Shown one piece after another: positions 1 to 13,138 of a stretch of 64,000 nucleotides of DNA; the stretch's first letter is position 1, and each line of letters opens with the position of its first letter. The notes below the pieces were generated by a model, which had not been told where the DNA came from, made no database searches, and saw only the letters and a program-made list of their open reading frames with translations. The position numbers and the translations under genes are program-made. The stretch is from an archaeon (lineage in GTDB: Archaea > Iainarchaeota > Iainarchaeia > CSSED10-239), in the NCBI GenBank assembly GCA_029563035.1, contig JAKQTP010000138.1, positions 186,001 through 250,000 of the forward strand, in the 5' to 3' direction.

Positions 1-989
1 AATATTGAAGCAATCTCTAAGATTACTGACATCTGCATGAAATATGAAATTACTGCCATAACAGCAACTGTTATTATTGTTGTTATAGTCATTGTCATAC
101 CTGTTGTCATGGCCTTGTTTGTAGCAGTAAAAACATCATCTGTTCTGTTCTTTAATACCTTTGTGCTAAGAAGGATATTGTCATCTACTGCATAACCAAT
201 AAGCATTAATAGCGTTGGTATTGTTGCTAGACTTAATGGCAAGCCTAAGATTGCCATTCCTGCAAGGCCTGCCAGAATGTCAAAGATTACTGCAACGATA
301 ACTAAACCTGTAGGGATAATCTTTTTAAAGAACAAATACAAAACAAATGACAATAATATAAAAGAAATAATACCAACCTTTATTGAAGACTTGACAAAAT
401 CAGAACCAAGAGTTGCAGAAATCTCTCTTGTCTGAATTCTTGCCTCATCTTCCAGGTTTAATTCAGATTTTACAAAATGAATAATTGAATTATTGAAATT
501 ATTGTTTGCAAGAATTATTGTCTCGTTAATATATACTTTTAAATCCTCTTTATTTGTAAAAGAATCAATCTCGTCTATATCTTTTTGAGAAAGATATTTT
601 TTTTCTAGTAATGGTGCAAATAAAGATTTGCTATTTGTTTTTAAATCAACTAAGGCAGTGTTTGTAAAATCAAGCTTTGCTTTCTCTGCTCTTGCGATTT
701 CAATCTCCGGGCTATTAGAATATTCTATGATTAGTCCACTGCTTGTTGGACCAGTTGTCTCTCTTATAATTACCTCTTGAAAGCCGTATTTTTCTCTTAT
801 AGAATCTTCAAGCTTTAATTGATCGATTGGCGCCCCCCTTTCGTGTCTGATAATCAGCTGGTTTCCGCCTTTTAGGTCTATTCCCTTCTCTACACCAGGA
901 GTGACAAACACTAATATCAAGCAGATAATTGCCATTAGAAATGGAAGAATCATTAGTTTTTTATAATTCTTTTCTGTAATTAAATTCAT
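1..989 (-). CDS. secF: Protein-export membrane protein SecF, 5' part (3' end outside window)
   Basis: Reading the minus strand from the ATG at 989 gives about 329 codons that stay open to the window edge. The N-terminus has a transmembrane helix (about residues 11-30), then the SecD/SecF motif GIDLKGG, an extracytoplasmic domain, and a helical block ending with IGYAVDDNILL, the conserved SecF motif of the membrane half. SecF works with SecD beside the SecYE channel and uses the ion gradient to assist export. It diverges from the GTPase gene at 1110. If secD is linked it would lie downstream, outside the window. The C-terminal helices are not visible. Confidence 0.9.
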   Translation of the reverse strand, partial: MNLITEKNYKKLMILPFLMAIICLILVFVTPGVEKGIDLKGGNQLIIRHERGAPIDQLKLEDSIREKYGFQEVIIRETTGPTSSGLIIEYSNSPEIEIARAEKAKLDFTNTALVDLKTNSKSLFAPLLEKKYLSQKDIDEIDSFTNKEDLKVYINETIILANNNFNNSIIHFVKSELNLEDEARIQTREISATLGSDFVKSSIKVGIISFILLSFVLYLFFKKIIPTGLVIVAVIFDILAGLAGMAILGLPLSLATIPTLLMLIGYAVDDNILLSTKVLKNRTDDVFTATNKAMTTGMTMTITTIITVAVMAVISYFMQMSVILEIASI

Positions 990-1109
990 AGATTTTTACA
1001 CCGTTTTACTAATTTGAAATAAGAAGTATATATAAAATATTATATTTATATATATTTTATTAACCAATTGCTTTAAATACCTTTTTTATTAAAGAAAAGA
1101 GAAAAAAAT

Positions 1110-2042
1110 ATGAACTTTCCAAAAATAGAAAAATCAAAAGAACTACTTGATAATGTTATAACTAATGTTAGAAAGATGAAAGACTTTCAAAAAAACGAGT
1201 TTTCTCACAAGTATGTCTCTGCTTATCAGATAGCAATAACTGATAGACTAAATAGAATAAACAACAAGCTACCAGACTATGAGATAAAAAACGAATATTA
1301 CCAGATGATGTTTAAGAACATCTGTCCTAAAAGCACAATGGAGAAATACAAGAACCACATTGCTAGCACTGTTACTGTTGTTAACAAGATATCTGAGAAA
1401 TATAAAAAATTATTTTTGAAAATGCAAAGCAGAAGAAGCAGTAAATTTGATAAAGAGAAGTTTGTAAGAATAAAGAAAGAATATGTTGGAAGAATTGCTT
1501 CAATTGTTAAAAATCTGGACAGCACATTTTCAAAGCTTTTGGATCTTGAAAAAGAATTTTCAAGAATTGCTAGCCCTGACTTTAATCTTAGGACTATTGT
1601 TCTTGTGGGAATACCAAATGCAGGAAAGACCACTTATCTTACAAAGATTACTGAGGCAACGCCAGAGATTAACAGCTATGAATTTACTACTAAAGCCTTG
1701 AATATTGGCTTTTTCAAAAGAAGGCAAGACATCTATCAAGTAATTGATACGCCAGGGTTAGTACATACTGAATTTAAAGAAATGAATGCTATTGAAAAGC
1801 AAGCAATTGCAGCAATCAAAGCAATCTCTGACTTGGTTGTTTTTGTATATAATCCAACTTTAGACAAAGAAAAGCAAATTGCTATGTTAAAAACAATAAA
1901 GGAAAACAACCCTGAAAAGAAGGTAGTGGTGTCTAGCACTTACACAAAAAATCAGGAAATGGAAGGTCAAGAAAACATAAGTATAAAAGAACTTCTAGAA
2001 ACATATCCTGTAGAAAAGAAAAAGAAAAGCAGATGGTCATAA
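1110..2042 (+). CDS. NOG1-like GTPase lacking a canonical G4 motif
   Basis: The 310-aa protein has a helical N-terminal domain like NOG1 (residues 1-150) followed by an Obg/NOG1-type G domain. G1 is GIPNAGKTT (about 167-175), G2 is in YEFTTK, and G3 is DTPG (213-216). NOG1 proteins act in large ribosomal subunit assembly. The usual NKxD (G4) motif is missing: the expected place reads SSTYTKNQE near residue 280, just before a short Lys-rich C-terminus, so guanine specificity may be changed. A TATA-like TTTAAATA lies about 31 bases before the ATG, which fits a short leader. A small palindrome with AAAGCT arms at 2054-2073 follows the gene. Confidence 0.82.
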   Translation: MNFPKIEKSKELLDNVITNVRKMKDFQKNEFSHKYVSAYQIAITDRLNRINNKLPDYEIKNEYYQMMFKNICPKSTMEKYKNHIASTVTVVNKISEKYKKLFLKMQSRRSSKFDKEKFVRIKKEYVGRIASIVKNLDSTFSKLLDLEKEFSRIASPDFNLRTIVLVGIPNAGKTTYLTKITEATPEINSYEFTTKALNIGFFKRRQDIYQVIDTPGLVHTEFKEMNAIEKQAIAAIKAISDLVVFVYNPTLDKEKQIAMLKTIKENNPEKKVVVSSTYTKNQEMEGQENISIKELLETYPVEKKKKSRWS

Positions 2043-2131
2043 ATCTGCATAAGAAAGCTATTAAAAAAGCTTTTGATACTATATATATTTATTTTCTATT
2101 TTTATGATTAAAAATAAAGGAAGTGATAAAA

Positions 2132-2410
2132 ATGCCAAAAAAGAAAAAAGTTGACACTTCTAAAATGATTCAAGAGATTGTTTCAGAAATTGAGTTTCTT
2201 GTAGAAGACGGGTCTATTCCTAAAAACCTTAAGACCCTAATATTAAGTATAGATAAAAGACTAGAGAAAAAATGCGACGACCTAGAAATATCAAGCATTC
2301 TCTATGAACTAGAAGATGCAACAAATAACAATAATGTTCCACAGTTTTGTAGAAGTGCTGTCTGGTCACTTATTAGTAAATTAGAAAACTTAAAAGAAAG
2401 TATAAAATGA
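2132..2410 (+). CDS. UPF0147 family protein
   Basis: This 92-aa protein is predicted all-helical and matches the archaeal UPF0147 family, with conserved blocks around VEDGSIPKNLK and NNNVPQFCRSAVWSLISKLE. The family has no known function. I chose ATG 2132 over GTG 2123 because the GTG lies inside the ribosome binding site GGAAGTGAT that serves the ATG. A TATA-like stretch near 2080 suggests a promoter here. The gene ends four bases before polB, so it is probably co-transcribed with both DNA polymerase D subunits. A role linked to replication would be only a guess from position. Confidence 0.85.
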   Translation: MPKKKKVDTSKMIQEIVSEIEFLVEDGSIPKNLKTLILSIDKRLEKKCDDLEISSILYELEDATNNNNVPQFCRSAVWSLISKLENLKESIK

Positions 2411-2414
2411 AAAC

Positions 2415-3874
2415 ATGGATTCCAAAATCATCTGTTATGCACAGAATAAGGATCTGATAATTAGCGAGGATTGCTTAAGACTTTTGAATAATAATAACTA
2501 TAAAAAAATACTTGATAAACTTGCAGATGAAAAAAAAATATTTGTTGGTACTGAAGATATTAGAAAAGTAATCAGCTCTTTTAATGGAACAAGCCAAGAA
2601 ATAACAACAAATGGAAAAAACTACAGGATACTTGATAGCTTAGATGTTACTGGGAAAAAACTATCACAAGGGAGTGTTGAAGACTTTCTCTCTCTTTTTC
2701 TAGATAAGTATGATACTCTTTCTGAAATTATTAAAAAAAGAGTAGATTTTAGCTATCAGACAATTGCTGATGCAAAAAGAGAAATTAAAGGAAAAGAAGT
2801 GCATGTAATTGGAATGGTGCTTGACAAGAGAACAACAAAGAATGGAAACCTTCTATTAACTATTGATGACCCGACAGGGAAAGTAAATGTTGTGGTGATG
2901 GAAAACAAAGAAAAGAACAATAGCATAGATGAGATTAATCCTAAGGAAATACTAATGGATAATGTCATTGGCATTAAATGTTCTGTTTTATCAAAAGATC
3001 TATTTATCGCAAGAGAAATAATGTATGCTGACATTCCTTATCAAACAAAGACAGAAACATTAAAGGACGATTGCTATGTTGTAATACTTGGAGACACGCA
3101 TGTTGGAAGCAAGCTTTTTAGAGAAGATGAGTTCACAAACTTTATTGAATGGCTAAATGCTTTTAATGTTTCTGAAGTTGATAAAAAAATTATTGAGAAA
3201 ATAAAATATGTTATTATTGCTGGAGACCTTGTAGATGGTATTGGAATATATCCCAAACAGCTTAATGAACTTGCAATAACAGATATCTTTGAACAGTATA
3301 AGGCGTTTGAAGAATATATACTAAAGATACCAGAAGACATTGAAGTTTTTTTAATACCAGGAAACCATGATGCTGTGAGATTATCAGACCCACAACCAAG
3401 TATTCCTGAGAAGTTTTTACCAAACCTTTATTCTAAGAAAAATATACATGTTATGGGCTCGCCTTCATGGGTTGAACTTGAAGGCCTGATGTTTCTCATA
3501 TACCATGGCGTGTCATTACATGGGATATTTGGAAAAATAAAAGGTCAAAAAATGGACCGACCAGACTTAGCACAAAAAGAACTGCTTAAAAGAAGAGACT
3601 TGATGCCACAATTTGGGGAAAAACAAACATTCATTCCGATAGAGAAAAACTTCTTAACAATGAAAGAAATACCAGATGTGTTTGTTTGCGGACATATACA
3701 TCATCATGCATATTCAAAATACAAGAGCTGTCATCTTGTCAGCACATCATGTTGGCAATCAATAACATCATATCAAAAAGAGCTAGGACACATACCAACA
3801 GTTTCTAAAGCAATTTTATTTAATTTGAAGAACCAAAAATTATGCATAAAAGATTTTGAAAAACAGGAAGATAA

Positions 3875-3878
<4 letters not shown>
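2415..3878 (+). CDS. polB: DNA polymerase D small subunit DP1
   Basis: The 487-aa protein has a variable N-terminal helical region, an OB fold (about residues 125-200) and a C-terminal Mre11-like phosphoesterase domain. The metal-binding motifs are intact: ILGDTHVG, AGDLVDG, GNHD, YHG and GHIHHH. This differs from eukaryotic B-subunits, where they are lost. DP1 provides the 3'-5' proofreading exonuclease of archaeal polymerase D and anchors the large subunit DP2. The stop overlaps the polC start in an ATGA, so translation of the two subunits is coupled. Length is shorter than euryarchaeal DP1 (600 aa or more), mainly at the N-terminus. Confidence 0.96.
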
Positions 3879-7438
<3,560 letters not shown>

Positions 7439-7458
7439 ATTATTGTGGTTTTCATTCT

Positions 7459-7495
7459 ATCACATAATATGTCATCATATGACATAATATGTGAT
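7459..7495. terminator. Hairpin between convergent polC and dnaJ
   Basis: A 37-base near-perfect inverted repeat has 17-base arms (one internal mismatch) and a three-base loop CAT. The sequence after it on the plus strand is TGGGTTGTTTTTT, so it fits a terminator or 3'-end stabiliser for polC. Each arm is itself a near-palindrome (ACATAATATGT), so the element is also two direct copies of that 11-mer and a protein-binding role cannot be excluded. Confidence 0.6.
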
Positions 7496-7550
7496 GGGTT
7501 GTTTTTTAAATATATCTTATTTTATAATAAAATTAAGAAAAAGAAAAAAA

Positions 7551-8693
7551 TTATAAAAAACTAATGTAATCTTTGAACTTATCTTGTATTTTCTTTTTGG
7601 TCTTTGCATCAATGCCAGCAAGCTTTTCAAGAAGCAGTTTATACTCGCGATTGACGTCAACAGGCTCAGCTAAAATTGCTTTAACAAACATAGAGCCACG
7701 AAGACCTCTTTTGTTAGGGTCAGGAACGCCTTTGCCAGCAACCTTAAAGATAGTTCCTGGCTTTGTGCCAGAAGGAATGTTTAATGTGATTACATCTTGA
7801 ATGCCTTTTATTTTTATTTTTGTTCCAAGAATTAAATCAGAATAAATTATTGGGATCTCACAATAAAGATCAAAGCCTTCTCTTCTGAAAAACTCGTGGT
7901 TTTTTACAAACACTTGAATAAACAAATCCCCTACTTGCCCGCCTTGCTGATTGCCTGCTCCTCTAAGTCTTATGATATCCCAGTTATTGACACCTGCAGG
8001 AATATCAACAGTTAAATTTGTAGATCTTTTGACATAGCCTTTGCCACCACAAGACTTACAAGGATCGGTAATTGTTGTACCAGCCCCTTGACATTTAGAA
8101 CAAAGCTTTTCAATTGCAAAAACTCCAAATGGAGTTTGCCTTTTTATTAGTGTTCTTCCTCTGCCATTACATTGGGAGCAGGTTGTTTTAGATTTGGATT
8201 TTGAACCTGTGCCTTCACAAGCATCACAGGAAACATCCTTGTCTATTTTAAATTCTTTTTTGCCACCTTTAGCAGAAGTTAAAAAATCAATGTCAATTTT
8301 TGTTTTTAGATCAAGGTTTGCTTGTTCTTGGCGTTTACTAAAACCTGTGTTTCTAAAGCCAGAAAAAGTTTCAAAAAAATCATCTTCAGAAAAACCAAAG
8401 CGAGAAAAGATCTTAGAAAGATCAAAATCAAAGTCGCCAGAGAAATTGAAATCTTGATAACCACCACCTGAGAAAGCCGCATCACCTACCATGTCATATT
8501 GCTTTCTTTTTTCTGCATCGCCTAGGATGGAATATGCATGAGTTATTTCTTTTAGCTTTTCTTCAGCATTTGGCTCTTTAGAGATATCTGGGTGATATTT
8601 TTTTACAAGTTGCTTGTAAGCATGTTTAAGCTCTTCAGCACTTGCGTTTTTTTTAACACCCAAGATCTCATAAAGATCTTTCTTTTCTGCCAA
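7551..8693 (-). CDS. dnaJ: Chaperone DnaJ (Hsp40)
   Basis: The 380-aa type I J-protein is complete: J domain with HPD at residues 34-36, a Gly/Phe-rich stretch (about 70-115), four zinc-centre repeats (CDACEGTG, CSQCNGRG, CSKCQGAG, CKSCGGKG) and the two C-terminal substrate-binding domains. It delivers unfolded proteins to DnaK and stimulates its ATPase. The start is TTG, preceded by the Shine-Dalgarno-like GAGATGA, 15 bases after the dnaK stop. It is last in the grpE-dnaK-dnaJ operon, a bacterial-type chaperone set that many archaea acquired by transfer. Confidence 0.96.
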   Translation of the reverse strand: MAEKKDLYEILGVKKNASAEELKHAYKQLVKKYHPDISKEPNAEEKLKEITHAYSILGDAEKRKQYDMVGDAAFSGGGYQDFNFSGDFDFDLSKIFSRFGFSEDDFFETFSGFRNTGFSKRQEQANLDLKTKIDIDFLTSAKGGKKEFKIDKDVSCDACEGTGSKSKSKTTCSQCNGRGRTLIKRQTPFGVFAIEKLCSKCQGAGTTITDPCKSCGGKGYVKRSTNLTVDIPAGVNNWDIIRLRGAGNQQGGQVGDLFIQVFVKNHEFFRREGFDLYCEIPIIYSDLILGTKIKIKGIQDVITLNIPSGTKPGTIFKVAGKGVPDPNKRGLRGSMFVKAILAEPVDVNREYKLLLEKLAGIDAKTKKKIQDKFKDYISFL

Positions 8694-8708
8694 TGTGGTT
8701 CATCTCTT

Positions 8709-10526
8709 TTATTTGTCTTCAGTTGTGTAATCTGCATCTACTGTTTTTTCTTTATCATCTTTGCCTTTAGGTTCTTCTTGTTTTTCTTGAGAAGCTGAAT
8801 TTTGGTAAAGCTTTGTTGAAATCTCATAAAGCTTTTTTTGAAGAGCTGTTGTTTTTTCTTCAATATCTGAAGCATCACTATCTATTGCTGATTGAAGATC
8901 TGCTTTTTGCTTTTTTATTTCTTCTATATCTTCAGGAGATAGTTTTGCTTTTGCTTCTTCAAGAACTGAATCAACAGAATATACTAAAGATTCTGCCCTG
9001 TGTTTTATTTCTATTTTTTCTTGGGTCTTCTTGTCTTCTTCAGCATGTTCTTCTGCCTCTTTTTTTAATCTCTCAATTTCTTCTTTGCTTAGAGAGGTTG
9101 TTGAAGTTATCTTGATTGCTTGGGACTTGCCGGTTCCTAGATCTTTAGCAGAAACATTGATTATGCCATTAGCATCTATATCAAAGGTAACTTCGATCTG
9201 AGGAACACCCCTTGGAGCTGGAGGAATACCTATCAACTGGAATCTGCCAAGAGTTAAGTTATCTTTGGCTAATGGCCTTTCGCCTTGAAGAACATGGATG
9301 TCAACAGCTGTTTGACTATCTGAAGCTGTTGAGAAAATTTGAGACTTCTTTGTTGGTATTGTTGTGTTTCTTTCAAGTAACTTTGTAAAGACCCCGCCTA
9401 ATGTCTCTATACCTAAAGACAAAGGAGTAACATCAAGAAGCAAAATATCTTTAACTTCACCTGCAAGAACTGCCCCTTGTATTGCTGCACCCATTGCTAC
9501 AACCTCATCAGGATTAATGGACTTATTTGCTTTTTTGCCAGTTAATTTTTCAACCAACTCAACGACTTTTGGGATTCTTGTTGAGCCGCCTACTAGTATT
9601 ACTTCATCAATTTTTGAGACATCTAATTTAGAATCAGCAATTGCTTGTTTTGTTGGTATTTCTAATCTTTTGAAGATATCTGTACACAAGTCTTCAAGCT
9701 TTGCTCTTGTAAGTTCTATGTTTAAGTGTTTTGGACCATCTGGTGTTGCAGTTATGTAAGGAATATTAACAGTGGCTTTTAGGGTTGTTGATAACTCTAT
9801 CTTGACCTTTTCTGATTCGTCTTTTAATCTTTGCATTGCCATTTTGTCTTTTGTTAGGTCTATGCCTTCTTTTTTCTTGAATTCTGAGACAAGATAATCA
9901 ATTATTTTTTGGTCAATGTCATCACCACCTAATTGATTGTCACCAGCTGTTGATTTTACCTCAAAGACGCCATCAGATAATTCTAGAATAGATACATCAA
10001 ATGTTCCACCACCAAAATCAAACACTAAAATTGTATGAGCATGTTTCTTATCAAGACCATAGGCAAGAGCTGCTGCTGTTGGCTCGTTTATTATTCTTAG
10101 AACCTCAAGACCAGCAATCTCTCCTGCAGCCTTTGTTGCTTTTCTTTGAGAGTCTGAAAAATAAGCAGGAACTGTTATTACTGCTTGAGTAATCTTTTGA
10201 CCAAGTTGCTCTTCTGCATCTTTTTTTAATTTTTGCAGAATATAAGCAGAGATCTGTTCTGGGCTTTGCTTCTTGCCACCTAAAGTCACTTTGTCGTTTG
10301 TGCCCATTTTTCTTTTTATTGAATATATGGTGTTATCTGGATTAACAACTGCTTGCCTTTTTGCAAGAGCACCAACAATAATTTCGTCATTACTTAGACT
10401 AACAACAGAAGGAGTTATTCTTGAGCCTTCGTTGTTTATTAGAATCTTTGGTTGTCCAGCCTCAACTACAGAAACTGCAGAATAGGTTGTACCAAGATCT
10501 ATTCCAATAACTTTTGATTTTGCCAT
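8709..10526 (-). CDS. dnaK: Chaperone DnaK (Hsp70)
   Basis: The 605-aa Hsp70 has the nucleotide-binding signatures [12 protein letters not shown] at the N-terminus, [12 protein letters not shown], and [12 protein letters not shown]. These are followed by the substrate-binding beta domain and a helical lid ending in a charged Glu/Lys/Asp-rich tail. It is an ATP-driven cytoplasmic foldase working with DnaJ and GrpE. The ATG is preceded by the ribosome binding site GGTGG and lies 13 bases after the grpE stop. Nothing looks degraded. Confidence 0.97.
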   Translation of the reverse strand: MAKSKVIGIDLGTTYSAVSVVEAGQPKILINNEGSRITPSVVSLSNDEIIVGALAKRQAVVNPDNTIYSIKRKMGTNDKVTLGGKKQSPEQISAYILQKLKKDAEEQLGQKITQAVITVPAYFSDSQRKATKAAGEIAGLEVLRIINEPTAAALAYGLDKKHAHTILVFDFGGGTFDVSILELSDGVFEVKSTAGDNQLGGDDIDQKIIDYLVSEFKKKEGIDLTKDKMAMQRLKDESEKVKIELSTTLKATVNIPYITATPDGPKHLNIELTRAKLEDLCTDIFKRLEIPTKQAIADSKLDVSKIDEVILVGGSTRIPKVVELVEKLTGKKANKSINPDEVVAMGAAIQGAVLAGEVKDILLLDVTPLSLGIETLGGVFTKLLERNTTIPTKKSQIFSTASDSQTAVDIHVLQGERPLAKDNLTLGRFQLIGIPPAPRGVPQIEVTFDIDANGIINVSAKDLGTGKSQAIKITSTTSLSKEEIERLKKEAEEHAEEDKKTQEKIEIKHRAESLVYSVDSVLEEAKAKLSPEDIEEIKKQKADLQSAIDSDASDIEEKTTALQKKLYEISTKLYQNSASQEKQEEPKGKDDKEKTVDADYTTEDK

Positions 10527-10539
10527 ATTTTACCACCGT

Positions 10540-11046
10540 TTATTCTTTTTTCACATATGTCCCAACAACTACTTTTGCTGGTTTTATTAATCTTTTATTT
10601 TGAAGAAAACCTTCCTCAACAATCGCTATGACTTTGTTGTTTTGGTTTTCATCTGTTACCTCAAGCTTAGAAACGCAATCGCTTGTGTTCATGTCAAAGT
10701 CTTTATTTAGGACATCTAGCTTTTCTAGCTTAAATCTTTTAAGAATATTGTCAAAGCTTGTAAGGAGATGAGAAAGACTTTCTTTTAGTTTCTTGTCTGG
10801 CTCTTTTTCAAGAGCATGTAATAGTGTTTCTCTGTAACCTAGAAACTCACAGAATATTTTGCTTGTTTCAATAAAGATAATGTCTTTTGTTTCCTTCTCT
10901 ATCCTGTTTTTGTAATTGATAAAGTCTGCTTGAGATCTTTGTAAGAGATTAAGATATTCTTTTGATAACTTATCTTGCTCTTCAAGCTTTTGCTTAATCA
11001 ATTCAATTTCTTCTTCAATTGTCATATTTTTGTCATTACCACTCAT
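10540..11046 (-). CDS. grpE: Nucleotide exchange factor GrpE
   Basis: The 168-aa protein has the GrpE layout: a charged N-terminal coiled coil (about residues 8-60), a four-helix region, and a C-terminal beta domain with the family-typical VIAIVEEGFLQNKRLIKPAKV. GrpE releases ADP from DnaK. It is the first gene of the grpE-dnaK-dnaJ operon. The start ATG has an AAGGTAT site upstream; a second in-frame ATG eight codons in is possible. The 150 bases upstream hold no gene and presumably the operon promoter. No HrcA-type CIRCE inverted repeat is visible. Confidence 0.93.
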   Translation of the reverse strand: MSGNDKNMTIEEEIELIKQKLEEQDKLSKEYLNLLQRSQADFINYKNRIEKETKDIIFIETSKIFCEFLGYRETLLHALEKEPDKKLKESLSHLLTSFDNILKRFKLEKLDVLNKDFDMNTSDCVSKLEVTDENQNNKVIAIVEEGFLQNKRLIKPAKVVVGTYVKKE

Positions 11047-11196
11047 AGATATACCTTAAAATTTTTGTTTTAGTAACTCGGGCAAAGAAAATATTGCTAT
11101 TTCTTGCTCTAATAGAATTGTGTTGCAAAAGTAATAAATGCTTTTTGCCATCGCCTTTATTAAACTTTGCTTTTTTAGGGTAGTTTTGAGGGAAAA

Positions 11197-11568
11197 TCAG
11201 ATTATTTCTAGGAAAATATCATTGCCAGAATTGTCATAGACCTTAAAGTCTTTTAGCCCAAAAGGGTAGTTGGTGATTATATTTACTGACTTGCTTTGAA
11301 AGAAATTAAGGTCTGCTCTTGAAGGGTGTGCAGAACCTGATGGGTGAGAATGCACAGTACCTATTATAGAGAAAGACATCGGTACCAGATCTAATCTTAT
11401 GCTTGAAGAGTTTCTGTGGTTTTGGGTTGCAGGGATTATGTAAATGTCATCAATTAACTTTTTGTCTTTGTCCCCAACAAGCATTCCACTAAACTCGTTT
11501 GGAAAAGAAGATTTTGATAATTCCATGATTGAGAGGAGCACATTTTTTTTAATTTTCCAGTTTTCCAT
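11197..11568 (-). CDS. JAMM/MPN+ metalloprotease (Mov34/PAD-1 family)
   Basis: The 123-aa single-domain protein carries the full JAMM zinc signature: Glu25, then His73-x-His75-x7-Ser83-x2-Asp86 within HSHPSGSAHPSRAD. Archaeal members of this size include desampylases that cleave ubiquitin-like SAMP modifiers, so an isopeptidase role is plausible, but the substrate is unknown here. The start is preceded by the strong site GGTGA, which overlaps the TAG stop of the extended tctA frame ten bases upstream. It is therefore probably the last gene of that operon. Confidence 0.88.
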   Translation of the reverse strand: MENWKIKKNVLLSIMELSKSSFPNEFSGMLVGDKDKKLIDDIYIIPATQNHRNSSSIRLDLVPMSFSIIGTVHSHPSGSAHPSRADLNFFQSKSVNIITNYPFGLKDFKVYDNSGNDIFLEII

Positions 11569-11578
11569 AACTTTTCAC

Positions 11579-12741
11579 CTAAATGTAAAACATAATTGTT
11601 GGCAATATTAAATAAGACATAAGAAGCAATTTGTTTTTATTATAGACTATTGGCAAAAGACCAATCAGAAAAGACAAAATAATAAGAAAAATAGAATAGA
11701 TGTTTGTTACAAGAACAATCAAAAGAACGGAAAAAAGAATTACACAAAGAAGGGTTGTTTTTTTGGAAGAAGAGAAATGAATTTAGAAATCAATGGGTAT
11801 GAAAAATACAGGAGAATACAAGAAAGAGAGACTGCAAACACAAAAACAAAACAAAGAAGTAAGATGTCTGGAAAAGAAAAGGAAGGGACAAGCCCTTTCT
11901 CTAAAAGAACAGAAACAAAACCCAGTCTTGATTTTTTAAAGATTGCTGCCATAAAAAAATAGATTAGGATAACAGAAATTAATGTGCTTGAAAGAAGAAC
12001 TTTTCTGCTGTTCTTTGAAAGCCTTTCTGAAAAAGTTGCAGGAAAGACTTGGGACATGCCTGGGCTTAAAGAAGGGATAATTGCAATTACTGAGGAAAAG
12101 AGAGAACCGAGAAAGGAAGAGAAAATCGCACTCTTAAAACTCATTATTTCTTGGACAGATTTGGAGTCACACCTTTCTTCTGTATTATCAAAAATCGAAA
12201 AAACCAAGGTTGGCAAGGCAAACAGGCCAAAGATACAAGGCAAAAGGGGCTCTGAGAAAAAGAAATTGTACTTTAGAGTGATTATGCCTAAAACTCCAGA
12301 AAAAAGAACAATTACAAATGCCAAAAGCTTATTGCTATCTGATAAAACAAAATAGGCAAGAACAAACAACAACACAAGAAAAATAAAAACAAAGAAATTA
12401 GAGAAAAAAAGAAAAAGAAGATAAAATAAAGGCAAGAGAAAAACAGCAAACAAAGAACCGAAAAGAAAGCCAGAAATATAAAGAGAGGGGTTTTGGCAAT
12501 TGGGCTGTCCAAGATTTAGTGAGTAATTGTCAATGGTTGACACGTTGAAAAACAGCAAAGGCATTATGCCACTAATGGTCATAGATATTGCAAGAGAAAA
12601 GAAAAAATAAAAAGAGTTTGTAATAATTGAAAATGCACCTAAAAAAAGCAAAAGATATGCTAAAACATTAAGGTGAAAGCAAGGAATAACCCCTAATAAA
12701 AACCCCAGAAACACGCCCAAAAAGATCTCTATAAAAATCAT
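11579..12741 (-). CDS. TctA/DUF112-family membrane protein, apparent frameshift near the C-terminus
   Basis: A many-helix membrane protein resembling the archaeal TctA-like family (COG1784). The duplicated glycine/proline hairpins are seen at LGVIPCFHLN near the start and AIIPSLSPGMSQ in the second half. The first frame stops at 11740 after KKQPFFV. From a seven-A run (11758-11764) the minus-one frame continues for about 60 hydrophobic residues (TTLLCVILFSVLL ... LPTIMFYI) to a TAG at 11579, restoring about 387 aa. I chose ATG 12741: it overlaps the previous stop as ATGA and has GGAGGT upstream. The shift may be an assembly error, slippage on the A run, or a mutation. The substrate is unknown. 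Confidence 0.7.
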
Positions 12742-13127
12742 GAGTAACCTCCACACTTATCAAAATAAAACTTGTAGGCAATAATCTCTGGAGAGCCATA
12801 ATAATACTCAAATCTGGATTTTATTGTAATCTCTTGGTTTGCCTCTCTTGCATATTCTAGTCTTTCTGCTGTTTTGTTTGTGGGATTAAAATAAACTCCT
12901 GAAATGCAATCATAAGAATCGCAAAGCTCGAAAAAAAGAACATTTGATTTAATTTCTATGTTTTTTAGGTTTCCAGAAACAAGATAAACACCAACTTTTG
13001 CATCTTCTGATAAAAGAAAAGAAATAGAAACTAAAGATGCCTCAAAGAAATACATAATTGTTAGAATGCCCAAAAGGGCAAAGGCACTTGTAAAGATAAG
13101 TATCTTGAATAATTTCTTTTCAAACAT
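12738..13127 (-). CDS. Membrane-anchored protein, possible OB fold
   Basis: The 129-aa protein has one N-terminal transmembrane helix (about residues 8-30). The rest is beta-rich: segments such as VYLVSGNLKNIEIKS, CISGVYFNP and EITIKSRFEYYYGSPEIIAYKF resemble the strand pattern of exonuclease VII-type OB folds. That similarity is by eye and not certain. Its stop overlaps the tctA start by four bases, so the two are translationally coupled. No function can be assigned. Confidence 0.55.
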   Translation of the reverse strand: MFEKKLFKILIFTSAFALLGILTIMYFFEASLVSISFLLSEDAKVGVYLVSGNLKNIEIKSNVLFFELCDSYDCISGVYFNPTNKTAERLEYAREANQEITIKSRFEYYYGSPEIIAYKFYFDKCGGYS

Positions 13128-13138
13128 TTCTATTAGTC

